Shown: positions 24,658 through 34,101, counted from the stretch's first letter. The stretch is 64,000 bases of DNA from Afipia birgiae 34632 (GCF_000308295.2 NZ_HG326652.1:1904322-1968321), one strand, 5' to 3'. Notes: generated by a model not told the origin, from the letters alone. Made by a program: numbers and translations.

Positions 24658-26307
24658 ATGTCATCCATCACAACATCGGCACTCGACACGCCTGCCGGGC
24701 GCTCGATCGAGCAGACGTGCGACGATCTTGCGCTCGCCGTGCTGGCCGTTGTTGCAGTCGTCGCAGGCCTGACCTTCAAAGATTATGGTCTTGGCTGGGA
24801 CGATTATACTCACGCGGAATATGCCGATCTGCTTCTCAAGATGTTCGGCAGTGGCTTTACCGACACCAGCGCCCTGTCCTTCGCCAATCTCTATATGTAC
24901 GGCGGCGGCTTCGACATGGCGGCGGCGCTGCTGCACAAGATCGTTCCGCTCGAACTGTTCGAGACGCGGAGGCTGCTGGGCGCCATCGTCGGCGTGATCG
25001 GCCTCGGTGTCACATGGCGGCTCGCGCGGCGCGTCGGCGGCCCTGTCGCCGGTCTCGCGGCGATCGTTCTGCTCGCACTGTGTCCGATATTCTACGGGCA
25101 CATGTTCATGAACCCGAAGGATGCGCCTTTCGCGGTGTCGATGGTGATCCTGATGCTCGGGCTCGTGCGTCTCGCGCAGGAATATCCCGCGCCCACGCCT
25201 CACACGATTCTGATCATCGGCCTCGGCGCCGGCCTGTCGATCGGTTGCCGTATCCTGGGCGGACTGGCGCTGATCTACGCCGTGGTGGGCTTCCTGCCGA
25301 TCTGGATTTCGGACATCCGCGTGCATGGCTTGCGAGAAGCGGCCCGTCGTCTTGGCCATGTTGTATACGTTCTGCTGCCCGGCGTGCTGCTGGGATATCT
25401 GGTTATGGGCCTGATCTGGCCGTGGGCGATCATCGATCCAGCCAATCCGTTTCATGCGCTGACATATTTCTCCCATTTCTTCGAAAAGCCATGGAAGGAA
25501 TTGTTCAACGGCGCGATCGTCTCGGTGCCGGACATGCCATGGTCTTATCTGCCCACGCTGTTCGCATTGCAGCTTCCTGAAGTGATGCTCGGCCTGCTCA
25601 GCGCCGGTGTCGTCGGCACGTTCGTGGCGCTGGTACACTCGAACGTTGATACCAAGCGCAAGAGCATTCTGCTGATGCTGACGCTGGCCGCGACGCTCCC
25701 GCTCATCATTGCGATGGTGAAGCGCCCTGCTCTCTATAACGGCATTCGCCATTTCATCTTCGTCATCCCGCCCATGGCCGTTCTTGCCGGTGTCGCCTTT
25801 GCCGCGATCGTCGGCTGGCTGAAACAGCACAGCCGCGCCGCGCAGGCCGTGTTTGCCGCGATGTTCCTGCTTGGACTGACGTTGCCGCTCAATGAGATGA
25901 TCCGGCTGCATCCCTATCAGTACACCCACTTCAACCATATCGCCGGAACGGTGCGCGCCGCCGACGACCGCTACATGCTCGATTACTGGGGGCTCGCACT
26001 GAAGCAGGCGTCCGAAGGGCTGCGGCAGGAAATCGAGGAGCGCCAGGAGCCCGCACCGAGGAACCGCAAGTGGCGTGTCGCGGTCTGCGGACCTCAGCGC
26101 CCCGCCCAGGTTGCGCTCGGCCCGGATTTCACAATCGGCTGGGACAGTCATGCCGCCGACTTCGCCATGACGCTGGGCGAATTCTACTGCAAGGGCCTGA
26201 ACGCGCCTGTGGTCGTCGAGATCAAGCGTGACGATGTGGTGTTCGCCCGGGTTTACGACATCCGTGGCAAGAGCATCGCCAGCCTGCTCGCCATACCCGC
26301 GCCCTGA
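24658..26307 (+). CDS. GT-C type integral membrane glycosyltransferase
   Basis: A 549-aa protein with about ten spans and the architecture of ArnT/PMT-like lipid-linked glycosyltransferases. The first periplasmic loop has GLGWDDYTHAEYAD, whose Asp pair is the usual catalytic/metal site. GHMFMNPKDAPF and FHALTYFSHFFEKPWKE are further loop motifs, and a soluble C-terminal portion starts at about 440. It would transfer sugar from a polyprenyl-phosphate donor to an envelope acceptor; neither is identifiable here. Confidence 0.8.
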   Translation: MSSITTSALDTPAGRSIEQTCDDLALAVLAVVAVVAGLTFKDYGLGWDDYTHAEYADLLLKMFGSGFTDTSALSFANLYMYGGGFDMAAALLHKIVPLELFETRRLLGAIVGVIGLGVTWRLARRVGGPVAGLAAIVLLALCPIFYGHMFMNPKDAPFAVSMVILMLGLVRLAQEYPAPTPHTILIIGLGAGLSIGCRILGGLALIYAVVGFLPIWISDIRVHGLREAARRLGHVVYVLLPGVLLGYLVMGLIWPWAIIDPANPFHALTYFSHFFEKPWKELFNGAIVSVPDMPWSYLPTLFALQLPEVMLGLLSAGVVGTFVALVHSNVDTKRKSILLMLTLAATLPLIIAMVKRPALYNGIRHFIFVIPPMAVLAGVAFAAIVGWLKQHSRAAQAVFAAMFLLGLTLPLNEMIRLHPYQYTHFNHIAGTVRAADDRYMLDYWGLALKQASEGLRQEIEERQEPAPRNRKWRVAVCGPQRPAQVALGPDFTIGWDSHAADFAMTLGEFYCKGLNAPVVVEIKRDDVVFARVYDIRGKSIASLLAIPAP

Positions 26308-26412
26308 CCTGCCACATGGCGCCCCTGCGGGCGTCGCATGTTGCGATAGCGGTATCGCAGGACTAGGCTCCTCCCCGACCAAGACCAAAATAAATCGCGG
26401 GAGAAAATCGTC

Positions 26413-27192
26413 ATGTCACCGGCCGAGGCACGTCTCAAGGAAGTCAAATCCACGATATCCGAGGCCGAATGGGAGCAGCGGGTCAACCTCGCAGCCGCCT
26501 ATCGTCTGGTCGCCTACTATGGCTGGGATGATCTGGTCGATACGCACATCTCGGCGCGGGTCCCTGGTCCGGAACATCACTTCCTGATTAATCCCTACGG
26601 ACTGATGTTCGACGAAATCACCGCATCGAGCCTAGTCAAGGTCGATCTCGACGGCAACCAGTTGAGCGAAAGCGACTATAGCATCAATCCCGCCGGCTTC
26701 ACGATTCACTCCGCCGTTCATGAAGTGCGCGAAGACGCCGGCTGCGTGATGCATCTGCATACTGCGGACGGCACCGCTGTCGCGAGTTGCATGGAAGGTT
26801 TGCTGCCGCTGAACCAGACGGCGCAGCTTGTGACCGGCGACCTCGCCTATCACGACTACGAAGGCATCGCGCTGGATCACGATGAGCGTCCACGCATCCA
26901 GAAAGACCTGGGCCAGAAGAACCACCTCCTGCTGCGCAATCACGGCACACTGACGGTTGGCCGTTCTGTCGCCTCGGCATTCGAGCGCATGTATCATCTT
27001 GAGCGCGCCTGCACGATGCAGGTCCGCACCCGCATGCTGGGACCGACTGCCTACCCGGTCGACAAGCTTGTGATCGAGAAGAACGAAAAACTTGTGACCG
27101 ACCCGGTGCGCTCGGATTTGCGTTCCACCAAGCTGGTCTGGCCGCCGCTGCTGCGCAAACTTGACAGGATCGACCCCAGCTATAGAAATTGA
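26413..27192 (+). CDS. Class II aldolase/adducin-family protein
   Basis: A 259-aa soluble enzyme of the fuculose-aldolase/adducin fold. Zn-binding His come from MHLHT (about residues 113-117) and RNHG (about 180); DTHISARVPG and FLINPYGLMFDEI are family signatures. Many homologues are uncharacterised rather than true aldolases. GGGAG lies 9 bases before the ATG. A strong terminator follows at 27222, so this is a monocistronic end. Confidence 0.88.
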   Translation: MSPAEARLKEVKSTISEAEWEQRVNLAAAYRLVAYYGWDDLVDTHISARVPGPEHHFLINPYGLMFDEITASSLVKVDLDGNQLSESDYSINPAGFTIHSAVHEVREDAGCVMHLHTADGTAVASCMEGLLPLNQTAQLVTGDLAYHDYEGIALDHDERPRIQKDLGQKNHLLLRNHGTLTVGRSVASAFERMYHLERACTMQVRTRMLGPTAYPVDKLVIEKNEKLVTDPVRSDLRSTKLVWPPLLRKLDRIDPSYRN

Positions 27193-27221
27193 TCCGTCAG
27201 CCTCTACACTGACCGGACTGC

Positions 27222-27251
27222 AAACGCCGCCCAATCCCGGGCGGCGTTTTT
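27222..27251 (+). terminator. Rho-independent terminator
   Basis: An 11-bp stem AAACGCCGCCC (27222-27232) / GGGCGGCGTTT (27239-27249), 6-base loop, continuing in T. It ends the class II aldolase gene. Confidence 0.85.
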
Positions 27252-28203
27252 GCGTTTACGCTGGTCTGACGTGACGTTGTCCCGCCGCCAGACCACATAC
27301 TCAATGTCGTCCCCGCGAAAGCGGCAATCCATCATTCCGGGATGCGCCGCCTGGCGCAGGCCCGGAATGACAGCGGATAGTGGCGAGCGCGCGCAGCCCG
27401 GATGGGGCGCAGCGCAATCGGGGCTACAGACTCTCGATGTCGTCCCGGCGAATGCCGGGACCCATAACCACCGAACGTCATAATGACAGTGGGGCGATCG
27501 CTCCGGCATCTCCCTCAAATCGATATCTCAGGGAGTGTGGGTCCCGGCATTTGCCGGGACGACGTGTCGAGATTTCCGACCTCTCCTTGACATGTCGCGA
27601 TCTAGGAATATATTCTTCATCGTCCTGTTCGTGAGGGGCGCTTCTCGAGGGCGCTTTTGAAGCGGAGCAGGATGCGGCGCCCGCGCGCGTGTCTCGCACA
27701 CACGCCGTCCGGGAGGCTGGGGTCAGCGTCCGGGCCAACTACGTGGCTCTGCCTTCAGTGGCTGGACGCGGACAGGATGAAGGCCGGCGAAAGCCAGCCG
27801 GATCGGGGCGCGTGTCGCGCCTGTCCTGTCCCGGAAGCACGCTCCCCTCGCCCAAAATCGCCGCCAAATAGCAGTCAAGCTTGCGCAGACTGCGTGAACT
27901 TGTCTGCGGAGCGCCGCAAGGCGACGCGCTTCCCTTCGCACGGGAAGCGAAGCAACACATTTGCGCCTCGCGGCGCTCCATGCCCCTCACCTTTTGGGGG
28001 GGCAAGACCAAAGCTCACCTCGCGCGATGCGCGAGAGCGAATACGCGTGCGTGAATGAACGGGCTGTTTGAAAATCGAAAAATTGAATCGGAAATCGGCG
28101 TGACGCGCGCGCAACATCGACGATCGTCATAGCGGACAGTCGCCCGCTCAGGGAGTATGGGCCCGCTTTCGCGGGGACGACCGGTGAGAGATCGTTCAAG
28201 ACC
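27252..28203. other. Repeat-rich intergenic region, no convincing gene
   Basis: About 950 bases with several dispersed palindromic elements and no frame with a credible start site or family. It includes GTCGTCCCCGCGAAAGCGG near 27306, an ATTCCGG...CCGGAAT stem-loop at about 27334-27370, the inverted pair at 27439-27563, and a reversed GCCCGCTTTCGCGGGGACGAC near 28161. The middle (27600-28050) has short open frames in several phases whose composition looks non-coding. Confidence 0.6.
27439..27563. repeat. Inverted pair of GTCGTCCCGGC...GCCGGGACCCA repeats
   Basis: A 26-bp unit at 27439-27464 is present in opposite orientation at 27538-27563 with one mismatch; each is itself a short palindrome (CCCGGC...GCCGGG). 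They enclose 73 bp. This is the common intergenic repeat type of Bradyrhizobium relatives, here arranged as a bracketing pair. Confidence 0.7.
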
Positions 28204-29604
28204 TCAGCGCGGCGTGTCCGCGAACGCCGCGAGAATGCGCGCCCACGAGCGGATGCCCTTGTGGAAGCTTTTCAGGTCGTACTTTTCGTTTGGCGAATGG
28301 ATGTTGTCATCTTCAAGCCCGAACCCGATCAACACCGTTTCCAGCCCCAGCGTCTTCTTGAAATCCGCAACAATCGGAATCGATGCACCCGAACCGATCA
28401 GGAGCGCGTCCTTGCCCCATTCATCCGTCAGCGCACGCTTCGCCGCCGCCAGCGGCTTCATGCCCCAGTCAAGCGCGATGGCCGGCGCACCGGCATGATC
28501 GATGAACTCGGCCGTGCAGTCCGCGGGCAAGCGCGAGGTGACGAAATCACGGAAGGCCTTGCGGATTTTCTCGGGCTGCTGGCCCTCCACCAGCCGGAAC
28601 GACACCTTTGCGGAGGCCTCCGCCGGAATAACCGTCTTGGAGCCTTCACCCGTATACCCGCCGAAGATGCCGTTGATATCGCAGGTCGGACGCGATGAGA
28701 CCTGCTCGATCAACAACCGGTCTTTCTCACCGGCCGGCACTGAAAGGCCGATGGGCTTCAAAAAAGTTTCCGGAGAAAGATTGAGATTTTTCCACTGCGC
28801 CAGAATGTCGGGCGGCAGATCCTTCACCCCGTCGTAGAATCCCGGAATGGTGATGTGACCGTTCTCGTCATGCAGGCTTCCCAGAATGCGCGTCAGCACG
28901 CGGATCGGGTTCTGCGCGCCGCCGCCGAAGATACCCGAATGCAGATCGCGGTTCGCCGCCTTGATCTTGACCTCGTCATACACGAGGCCGCGCAGCGAGG
29001 TCGTGATCGCGGGCGTGTTCTGGTCCCACATGCCGGTGTCACAGACCAGCACGAAGTCGGCAGCCAGGTCCTTCTTGTGCTTGTCGAGGAAGGGACCGAA
29101 GTTCTTCGAGCCGATCTCCTCTTCGCCCTCGATCAGGATCGTCACATTGAGCGGCAGCGATCCGGTGACGTTCTTCCAGGCGCGGCAGGCTTCGACGAAG
29201 GTCATCAACTGGCCCTTGTCGTCCTCGGCGCCGCGGGCAACGATGATCTTGCGGCCATCGGCGTGGTCGGTCACCACCGGCTCGAACGGCGGCCGATGCC
29301 AGAGGTCAAGCGGATCGACCGGCTGCACGTCGTAGTGGCCGTAGAACAGCACATGCGCGCCGCCGTGACCGTTGCTCTTGCCGACAATGGCCGGGTGACC
29401 AGCGGTCGGACGCACGTCGGTCGAAAACCCGATGGATGCGATATCGGCCGCGAGATGGTCCGCAGCCTTTTTGCAGTCATCAATAAAGGCTGGATCGGCC
29501 GAAATCGACTTGATCCGCAGCAGCGTGAACAACCGCTCGAGGCTTTTGTCGAAATCCTTGTCGATATGGTCGAGAACGGCGGCAAGTTGGAGCGTGGCGG
29601 ACAT
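28204..29604 (-). CDS. M20-family metallo-dipeptidase
   Basis: A 466-aa cytosolic zinc peptidase of the M20 dipeptidase group. Probable metal and catalytic residues are seen in order: His in FYGHYDVQPVD, Asp in RGAEDDKGQ, Glu pair in IEGEEEIGS, Asp in VCDTGMWD, and the late His in DDNIHSPNEKYD. A dimerisation (lid) insert lies in the middle, with DLHSGIFGG. It lies 39 bp downstream of the HerA-like gene; no promoter is obvious between, so co-transcription is possible. Confidence 0.92.
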   Translation of the reverse strand: MSATLQLAAVLDHIDKDFDKSLERLFTLLRIKSISADPAFIDDCKKAADHLAADIASIGFSTDVRPTAGHPAIVGKSNGHGGAHVLFYGHYDVQPVDPLDLWHRPPFEPVVTDHADGRKIIVARGAEDDKGQLMTFVEACRAWKNVTGSLPLNVTILIEGEEEIGSKNFGPFLDKHKKDLAADFVLVCDTGMWDQNTPAITTSLRGLVYDEVKIKAANRDLHSGIFGGGAQNPIRVLTRILGSLHDENGHITIPGFYDGVKDLPPDILAQWKNLNLSPETFLKPIGLSVPAGEKDRLLIEQVSSRPTCDINGIFGGYTGEGSKTVIPAEASAKVSFRLVEGQQPEKIRKAFRDFVTSRLPADCTAEFIDHAGAPAIALDWGMKPLAAAKRALTDEWGKDALLIGSGASIPIVADFKKTLGLETVLIGFGLEDDNIHSPNEKYDLKSFHKGIRSWARILAAFADTPR

Positions 29605-29643
29605 CGTCTGGTTTCCTCAAATCCGGGTGGTGCGAGATGTCGG

Positions 29644-31314
29644 TTACCGTCGCAACAAGCTGCCGAGTGTGCCGCGCACGATCGAGCGGCCGATCGAACT
29701 GCCAAGCGACCCGCCGAGCGACTTGCCAATACCGGCGACAACGTCGCCCGCGACCTTGTTGGTGACCGAGCGCGTGACGTTGCGCGCGATCACCTGGCCG
29801 GTGGTCAACCTTCCGCGCGGCGTGTTGGTACCGAAAATGGTCCCGACGATCGATCCAATCTGTCCGAGGACACCGCCACCCGAATCTCCTTCTGCCGGCG
29901 CCGCGGTTTCAGTCAGGCGCTTGTGCAGCATCTCGTAGGCAGATTCGGAATCAACTGCCGTATCGTACTTGCCCTTCACGGGGCTCGCCGCCAGGATCGC
30001 CCTGCGCTCTTCCGGCGTGATCGGCCCGATCCGCGCAGTCGGCGGGCGGATCATGACACGCTCGACCATGGCCGGCGTACCGTTGCCCTCAAGAAACGAC
30101 ACCAGCGCCTCGCCCTTACCCAGTTCGGTGATCACCTGAGCGGTATCGAGCTTGGGGTTCGGCCGGAACGTCTGCGCTGCCGCCTGAACAGCTTTCTGGT
30201 CGCGCGGCGTGAATGCGCGCAACGCGTGCTGGACCCGGTTGCCGAGCTGAGCAAGCACCCTGTCCGGCACGTCGATGGGGTTTTGGGTCACAAAGTAGAC
30301 ACCGACCCCCTTTGAACGAATGAGCCGCACAACCTGCTCGATCTTGTCGAGCAATGCCTTCGGTGCATCGGTAAAAAGAAGATGCGCTTCGTCAAAAAAG
30401 AACACCAGCTTCGGTTGCGGCGGGTCGCCGACCTCGGGCAATTCCTCGAACAGCTCAGACAGCATCCAGAGAAGAAACGTTGCATACAACCGCGGGCTCT
30501 GCATGAGCTTGTCGGCGACCAGAATGTTGACCATGCCGCGGCCATTGGCGTCGGTGCGCATGAAATCCTTCAGTTGAAGCGCCGGCTCACCGAAGAACTG
30601 CTCGCCTCCCTGGTTCTGCAGCACCAGAAGCTGGCGCTGGATCGTGCCGATAGTCTGTTTCGTGACATTGCCGAACTTCTGTGCCGCCCGCTTGAGCTCA
30701 AGGATGGCTTCGCTCGTATCATCCCCGTTCTTCTTGCCGTCGGCGGGGGATATGGCATCCAGAATGGCACGCAAGTCCTTGAAGTCGACCAGCGGGAGGC
30801 CACCTTCGTCAGCAACCTTGAAAGCGACATTGAGCACGCCTTCCTGCACGTCGTTAAGATCGAGCATCCGTGACAGCAGCAATGGGCCCATTTCCGAAAC
30901 GGTGGCGCGCACCGGATGGCCCTGCTCGCCGAATACATCCCAAAACACCGTTGAAAACTGGTCCGGCTTGAAATCCAGCCCCATCGTCTTGGCGCGACTG
31001 AGAATGAAATCCTTGGCCTCGCCCACTTCAGAAATGCCTGAGAGGTCGCCCTTGATGTCCGCGGCAAATACTGAAACTCCGGCGCGCGCAAACCCCTCGG
31101 CCATGACCTGAAGCGAGACCGTTTTTCCCGTACCGGTAGCGCCCGTGACGAGACCGTGCCGGTTCGCAAGTCCGAGCGTTAGAAATGCGGGCTCATCGCC
31201 CCGTCCGATGAAGATCGTCTTGTCGGTATCGGCGGATGCAGCGCTTCCCGCGCCAGCCGGCGCAGCCGCCGTTGCGGCCTTGTCAGAAGCAGTTTTGGAC
31301 GCCCTCTTTGCCAT
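29644..31314 (-). CDS. HerA-like ATPase (DUF853/YjgR family)
   Basis: A 556-aa P-loop ATPase of the HerA/FtsK superfamily. An Ala/Lys/Ser-rich N-terminus precedes TIFIGRGDEPAFLTLGLANR, Walker A GATGTGKTVSLQ, Walker B LVFFFDEAHLLF, and VYFVTQNPIDVP. The C-terminus is Gly/Ser-rich with a glycine-zipper-like end. The ATG at 31314 has GAGG 6 bases upstream, preferred over the frame from 31401. Cellular role unproven. The HerA nuclease partner NurA is absent here, so a DNA-resection role should not be assumed. Confidence 0.88.
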   Translation of the reverse strand: MAKRASKTASDKAATAAAPAGAGSAASADTDKTIFIGRGDEPAFLTLGLANRHGLVTGATGTGKTVSLQVMAEGFARAGVSVFAADIKGDLSGISEVGEAKDFILSRAKTMGLDFKPDQFSTVFWDVFGEQGHPVRATVSEMGPLLLSRMLDLNDVQEGVLNVAFKVADEGGLPLVDFKDLRAILDAISPADGKKNGDDTSEAILELKRAAQKFGNVTKQTIGTIQRQLLVLQNQGGEQFFGEPALQLKDFMRTDANGRGMVNILVADKLMQSPRLYATFLLWMLSELFEELPEVGDPPQPKLVFFFDEAHLLFTDAPKALLDKIEQVVRLIRSKGVGVYFVTQNPIDVPDRVLAQLGNRVQHALRAFTPRDQKAVQAAAQTFRPNPKLDTAQVITELGKGEALVSFLEGNGTPAMVERVMIRPPTARIGPITPEERRAILAASPVKGKYDTAVDSESAYEMLHKRLTETAAPAEGDSGGGVLGQIGSIVGTIFGTNTPRGRLTTGQVIARNVTRSVTNKVAGDVVAGIGKSLGGSLGSSIGRSIVRGTLGSLLRR

Positions 31315-31803
31315 CTCTCGCCTCGTGCAGACTTCGGATTGTCCCGCCGTCGAAACACGGCGCATGATGTGTGATCTTGCAGTCTGGAACCCGCCGGTCA
31401 ACCCGCAGGACGCATTGGTCGCATCAGTCGATACCGCGCTGCATTATGTATGGCGTTATATATATGTTGTTCCGCCGTTGCGACTGAGTGAATTCTTGCT
31501 CCGCGCCGTCAAGCCCGCCCGACTCCTGGCATTGCGGGCCGCATCGCAAATCGGCCGACGGATTGAAACGAATTCGCGTTCGCTACGTCGTTCGGAGCCG
31601 CGCTAACCAATTTGTCACCTTTGGCACTGCAAATGATCACCAAATCGGCGATGATTCTTGCACGGTTGCAACACTTCACGATCGATTGCGCTCAAACTGC
31701 GGTTTCAAAAAGCGTCATCGCTTGTAATTCGCAGCGCACGCGCTCAAGATAAAATCACAAGCAAAGATCCGGCAAGCAAGCCGGCGGGTAACGGGGCAAT
31801 TTA
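31315..31803. other. Intergenic region without recognised features
   Basis: About 490 bases between divergent genes. There is an AT-rich patch near 31453-31467 (GTTATATATATG). An 80-codon frame at 31365-31606 lacks a ribosome-binding site. No promoter pair, repeat or RNA could be assigned with confidence. Confidence 0.4.
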
Positions 31804-32169
31804 GTGGACGAGTTCATTGGCGAGCTGGCTGCGAAAGCCGGCATAGACAACGCTGTGGCCGAAAAGGCCGTAGGTGCCATGCTTGGGTTCCTTCGCAAGG
31901 AGGGACCGGCTGAACAGGTGCGTTCGCTGATCGAGCAAATTCCGGGTGCTGAAGACGCGATCAAAGCTGCCGGTTCCGGCGGCGGTCTCGCGGGAATGCT
32001 TGGCGGCGGCATCATGGCGCTTGGCGCCAAGTTGATGGGATTGGGCCTGGGAATGAGCGAGATTCAGAACCTCGCCCGTGAACTCTTCAGATTTGGCCGC
32101 GACAAAATTGGTGCGGACGGGATGCGTACGATCATTGCCGAAACGCCCGGCCTTTCCAAGTTCGCGTAA
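31804..32169 (+). CDS. Small hypothetical protein, Gly-rich centre
   Basis: A 121-aa protein with a GTG start: helical N-terminus (MDEFIGELAAKAGIDNAVAE, AEQVRSLIEQIPGAEDAI), a Gly-rich stretch (GSGGGLAGMLGGGIMALGAK) and a helical end. The pattern resembles DUF2267/DUF2780-type short proteins, but the assignment is loose. It lies 23 bp before the DUF4332 gene, probably as a two-gene unit. Confidence 0.6.
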   Translation: MDEFIGELAAKAGIDNAVAEKAVGAMLGFLRKEGPAEQVRSLIEQIPGAEDAIKAAGSGGGLAGMLGGGIMALGAKLMGLGLGMSEIQNLARELFRFGRDKIGADGMRTIIAETPGLSKFA

Positions 32170-32192
32170 ATTCACTTTCAAGTTCGAGTATC

Positions 32193-32615
32193 ATGTCCAA
32201 TCCTCTTTCATCGTACCCTCTCTCGAAAATTGATGGCCTTGGCGCGCACGCCCAGGCCAAGCTCAAGGCGCACGGTATTCGCACAACCGCCACGCTGCTC
32301 GACAGCGCCAGCACCCCAAGGGGCCGGAAGTTGCTCGCCGCAAAGACCGGCCTCAGCGAGCAACAGTTGCTGGCTTGGGCGAACATTGCAGACTGCATGC
32401 GCATCAAGGGGATGGGCAAGGCCAAGGCCGAGCTACTGCGAGGGGCAGGCGTCGTGACCGTGCGCGAGTTCGTGCAACGTAACCCCCAGCGCCTCGCGCA
32501 GGCCATGAAGGAAGCCAACGACAAGCGCAAGCTGGTTCAGGTCCTTCCGTCCGACAAATCCGTCGCTGAACTGATCCAGCGCGCCCGCAAGCTGCCGCTG
32601 AAGATCTCCTACTGA
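32193..32615 (+). CDS. DUF4332-domain (helix-hairpin-helix) protein
   Basis: A 140-aa protein with tandem helix-hairpin-helix units: IDGLGAHAQAKLKAHGIRTT near residues 13-32 and MRIKGMGKAKAELLRGAGVV near 69-88, then NPQRLAQAMKEAN and a C-terminal VAELIQRARKLP. HhH units bind DNA without sequence preference. DUF4332 proteins are small and uncharacterised. Confidence 0.85.
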   Translation: MSNPLSSYPLSKIDGLGAHAQAKLKAHGIRTTATLLDSASTPRGRKLLAAKTGLSEQQLLAWANIADCMRIKGMGKAKAELLRGAGVVTVREFVQRNPQRLAQAMKEANDKRKLVQVLPSDKSVAELIQRARKLPLKISY

Positions 32616-32717
32616 ACGGCCCACGGCGCCCGTCCCGATCGCCGCGCCAAACCGCTTGGGCCACAGCCCGCACCACCATCGCTTGACTTGCCAGCAGGGA
32701 CCGCGCAAAGCCACCTC

Positions 32718-33572
32718 ATGATGGCCGCCCCGTCCCGATCAGATCCGGCTGCCGCGCAGCTTCATCCGGTGCTGCGGGACCTGTTCGTCCGTCCCCCTCC
32801 CGTGGTCATGGGCGTGCTAAATGTAACCCCGGATTCGTTCTCCGACGGAGGCCGGTTCAGCGAGCCCGAACTGGCCCTTGCGCAGGCAAAACGGATGATC
32901 GCGGAGGGTGCCGGTATCCTCGATATCGGCGCGGAGTCCACCCGGCCCTATGGCTCGAAGCCGGTCACAGCCGACGAGGAATTGCAGCGATTACGGGATA
33001 TCCTGCCCCCGGTTGCCCGCTTGGGGAGCCCGGTCTCGATAGATACCATGAAGGCATCGGTGGCCGCATGGGCGTTGAGCAACGGCGCAGTCATTGCCAA
33101 CGATGTCTGGGGCCTGCAACGCGATCCCGATATGGCGCAGGTGATCGCGGATCACGGTGCGCCGGTAATCGTCATGCACAACCGCGAAAGCGTCGATCCC
33201 GCTATCGATATCATGACAGACATGGTGGCGTTCTTCACGCGTTCACTCGACATCGCAGCCAAGGCGATTATCCCGCAGGGAAGTATCGTCCTCGATCCAG
33301 GCATCGGTTTCGGCAAAACACCGGACCAGAGCATGACGGCACTCGCCCGGCTCGATGAGTTGAATCAGTTCGGCCTGCCGTTACTGGTCGGCGCCTCGCG
33401 CAAGCGGTTTATTTCAACGATAACACCGTCCGAACCAGATCAACGGCTCGGCGGATCCATCGCGGCGCACATTCTGGCGGCTCAGCGCGGCGCCAAAATC
33501 ATCCGTGCACACGACGTGGCGGAAACGGTGCAGGCGCTACGCGTCGCATCGGCAATCGAGGACAAGCGATGA
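32718..33572 (+). CDS. folP: Dihydropteroate synthase
   Basis: Condenses 6-hydroxymethyl-dihydropterin diphosphate with p-aminobenzoate in folate synthesis; target of sulfonamides. TIM barrel with the pterin-site motif GVLNVTPDSFSDGG, IDIGAESTRPY, and SIDTMKASVAAWAL, LDPGIGFGKT, GASRKRFI. About 284 aa from ATG 32718; a TTG at 32688 would add ten residues, and neither has a clear ribosome-binding site. The stop overlaps the folB ATG (ATGA), so the two are coupled. Confidence 0.93.
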   Translation: MMAAPSRSDPAAAQLHPVLRDLFVRPPPVVMGVLNVTPDSFSDGGRFSEPELALAQAKRMIAEGAGILDIGAESTRPYGSKPVTADEELQRLRDILPPVARLGSPVSIDTMKASVAAWALSNGAVIANDVWGLQRDPDMAQVIADHGAPVIVMHNRESVDPAIDIMTDMVAFFTRSLDIAAKAIIPQGSIVLDPGIGFGKTPDQSMTALARLDELNQFGLPLLVGASRKRFISTITPSEPDQRLGGSIAAHILAAQRGAKIIRAHDVAETVQALRVASAIEDKR

Positions 33573-33934
33573 GCGACGTGATCTTCATAAAGGGACTTTT
33601 GATCCACGCCCGCCACGGGGTCATGGACCATGAAGCGGAGGTGGGCCAGCGCTTCGTGATCGACCTTGAGCTGTCGATAGACCTTGCAGAGTCCTCTCGC
33701 ACCGACAAGCTCGCCGACACCGTGTCCTATTCGGACGTGGTCGCGACCGCTAGCGCGGCCTTCAAGGGCCATAACTACTACCTGCTGGAACGTGCAGCCG
33801 GTGCTGTGGCGGAATCGATCCTCGCCGCCTTCACTCGCGTCAGCGCCGTGAAGGTAACGGTCCACAAGCCGCATGCACCGATCGCCGCGATTTTCGACGA
33901 CGTTGGCGTCGTCATCATGCGCACCCGGGCTTGA
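33569..33934 (+). CDS. folB: Dihydroneopterin aldolase
   Basis: A 121-aa enzyme converting 7,8-dihydroneopterin to 6-hydroxymethyl-dihydropterin and glycolaldehyde. Family motifs: IFIKGLLIHARHGVMDHE (pterin-site Glu and neighbours), GQRFVIDLEL, TVSYSDV, LLERAAGAVAESIL and VTVHKPHAPI. Translation is coupled to folP. The 158-bp repeat lies between folB and folK, which may affect expression of folK. Confidence 0.93.
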   Translation: MSDVIFIKGLLIHARHGVMDHEAEVGQRFVIDLELSIDLAESSRTDKLADTVSYSDVVATASAAFKGHNYYLLERAAGAVAESILAAFTRVSAVKVTVHKPHAPIAAIFDDVGVVIMRTRA

Positions 33935-33941
33935 GCCGAGT

Positions 33942-34099
33942 GATCCGATTCTAACATTCGTATCATACCTTTCGCAGGCACTTTCACGAATGTCAGAACC
34001 AAAGGATCACTCGAATCATAAATTACTAGTGTCCTTTCGTATCCGACGTTCGCTCGGGAGGCGCTGCACAGTGAAGCGAACGTCGGATACGGAACACTA
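33942..34099. repeat. 158-bp two-hairpin repeat, copy B
   Basis: Close copy of 7798-7954. It starts TGATCCGATTCTAACATTCG and ends with the CGTATCCGACGTTCGCT / AGCGAACGTCGGATACG hairpin. It fills nearly the whole gap between the folB stop (33934) and the folK ATG (34102), and its edge provides the GGAA that precedes the folK start. Confidence 0.78.
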
Positions 34100-34101
34100 G
34101 C

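Noticed and set aside
24661-26388. 575-codon open frame antisense to the glycosyltransferase
   Set aside because: Shadow frame, Gln/His/Arg-rich, no plausible start site.
27657-28058. 133-codon open frame within the repeat-rich gap
   Set aside because: Pro/Arg/Ser-rich translation running through repeats, no start site, alternative frames equally open.
29644-31314. HerA-like ATPase as part of an anti-phage defence system
   Set aside because: No nuclease, SIR2 or other known HerA partner adjacent; neighbours are a peptidase and small proteins, and the family is a common housekeeping YjgR type.
31365-31606. 80-codon open frame with tandem ATG between divergent genes
   Set aside because: No ribosome-binding site, no family pattern; Arg-rich end looks non-coding.
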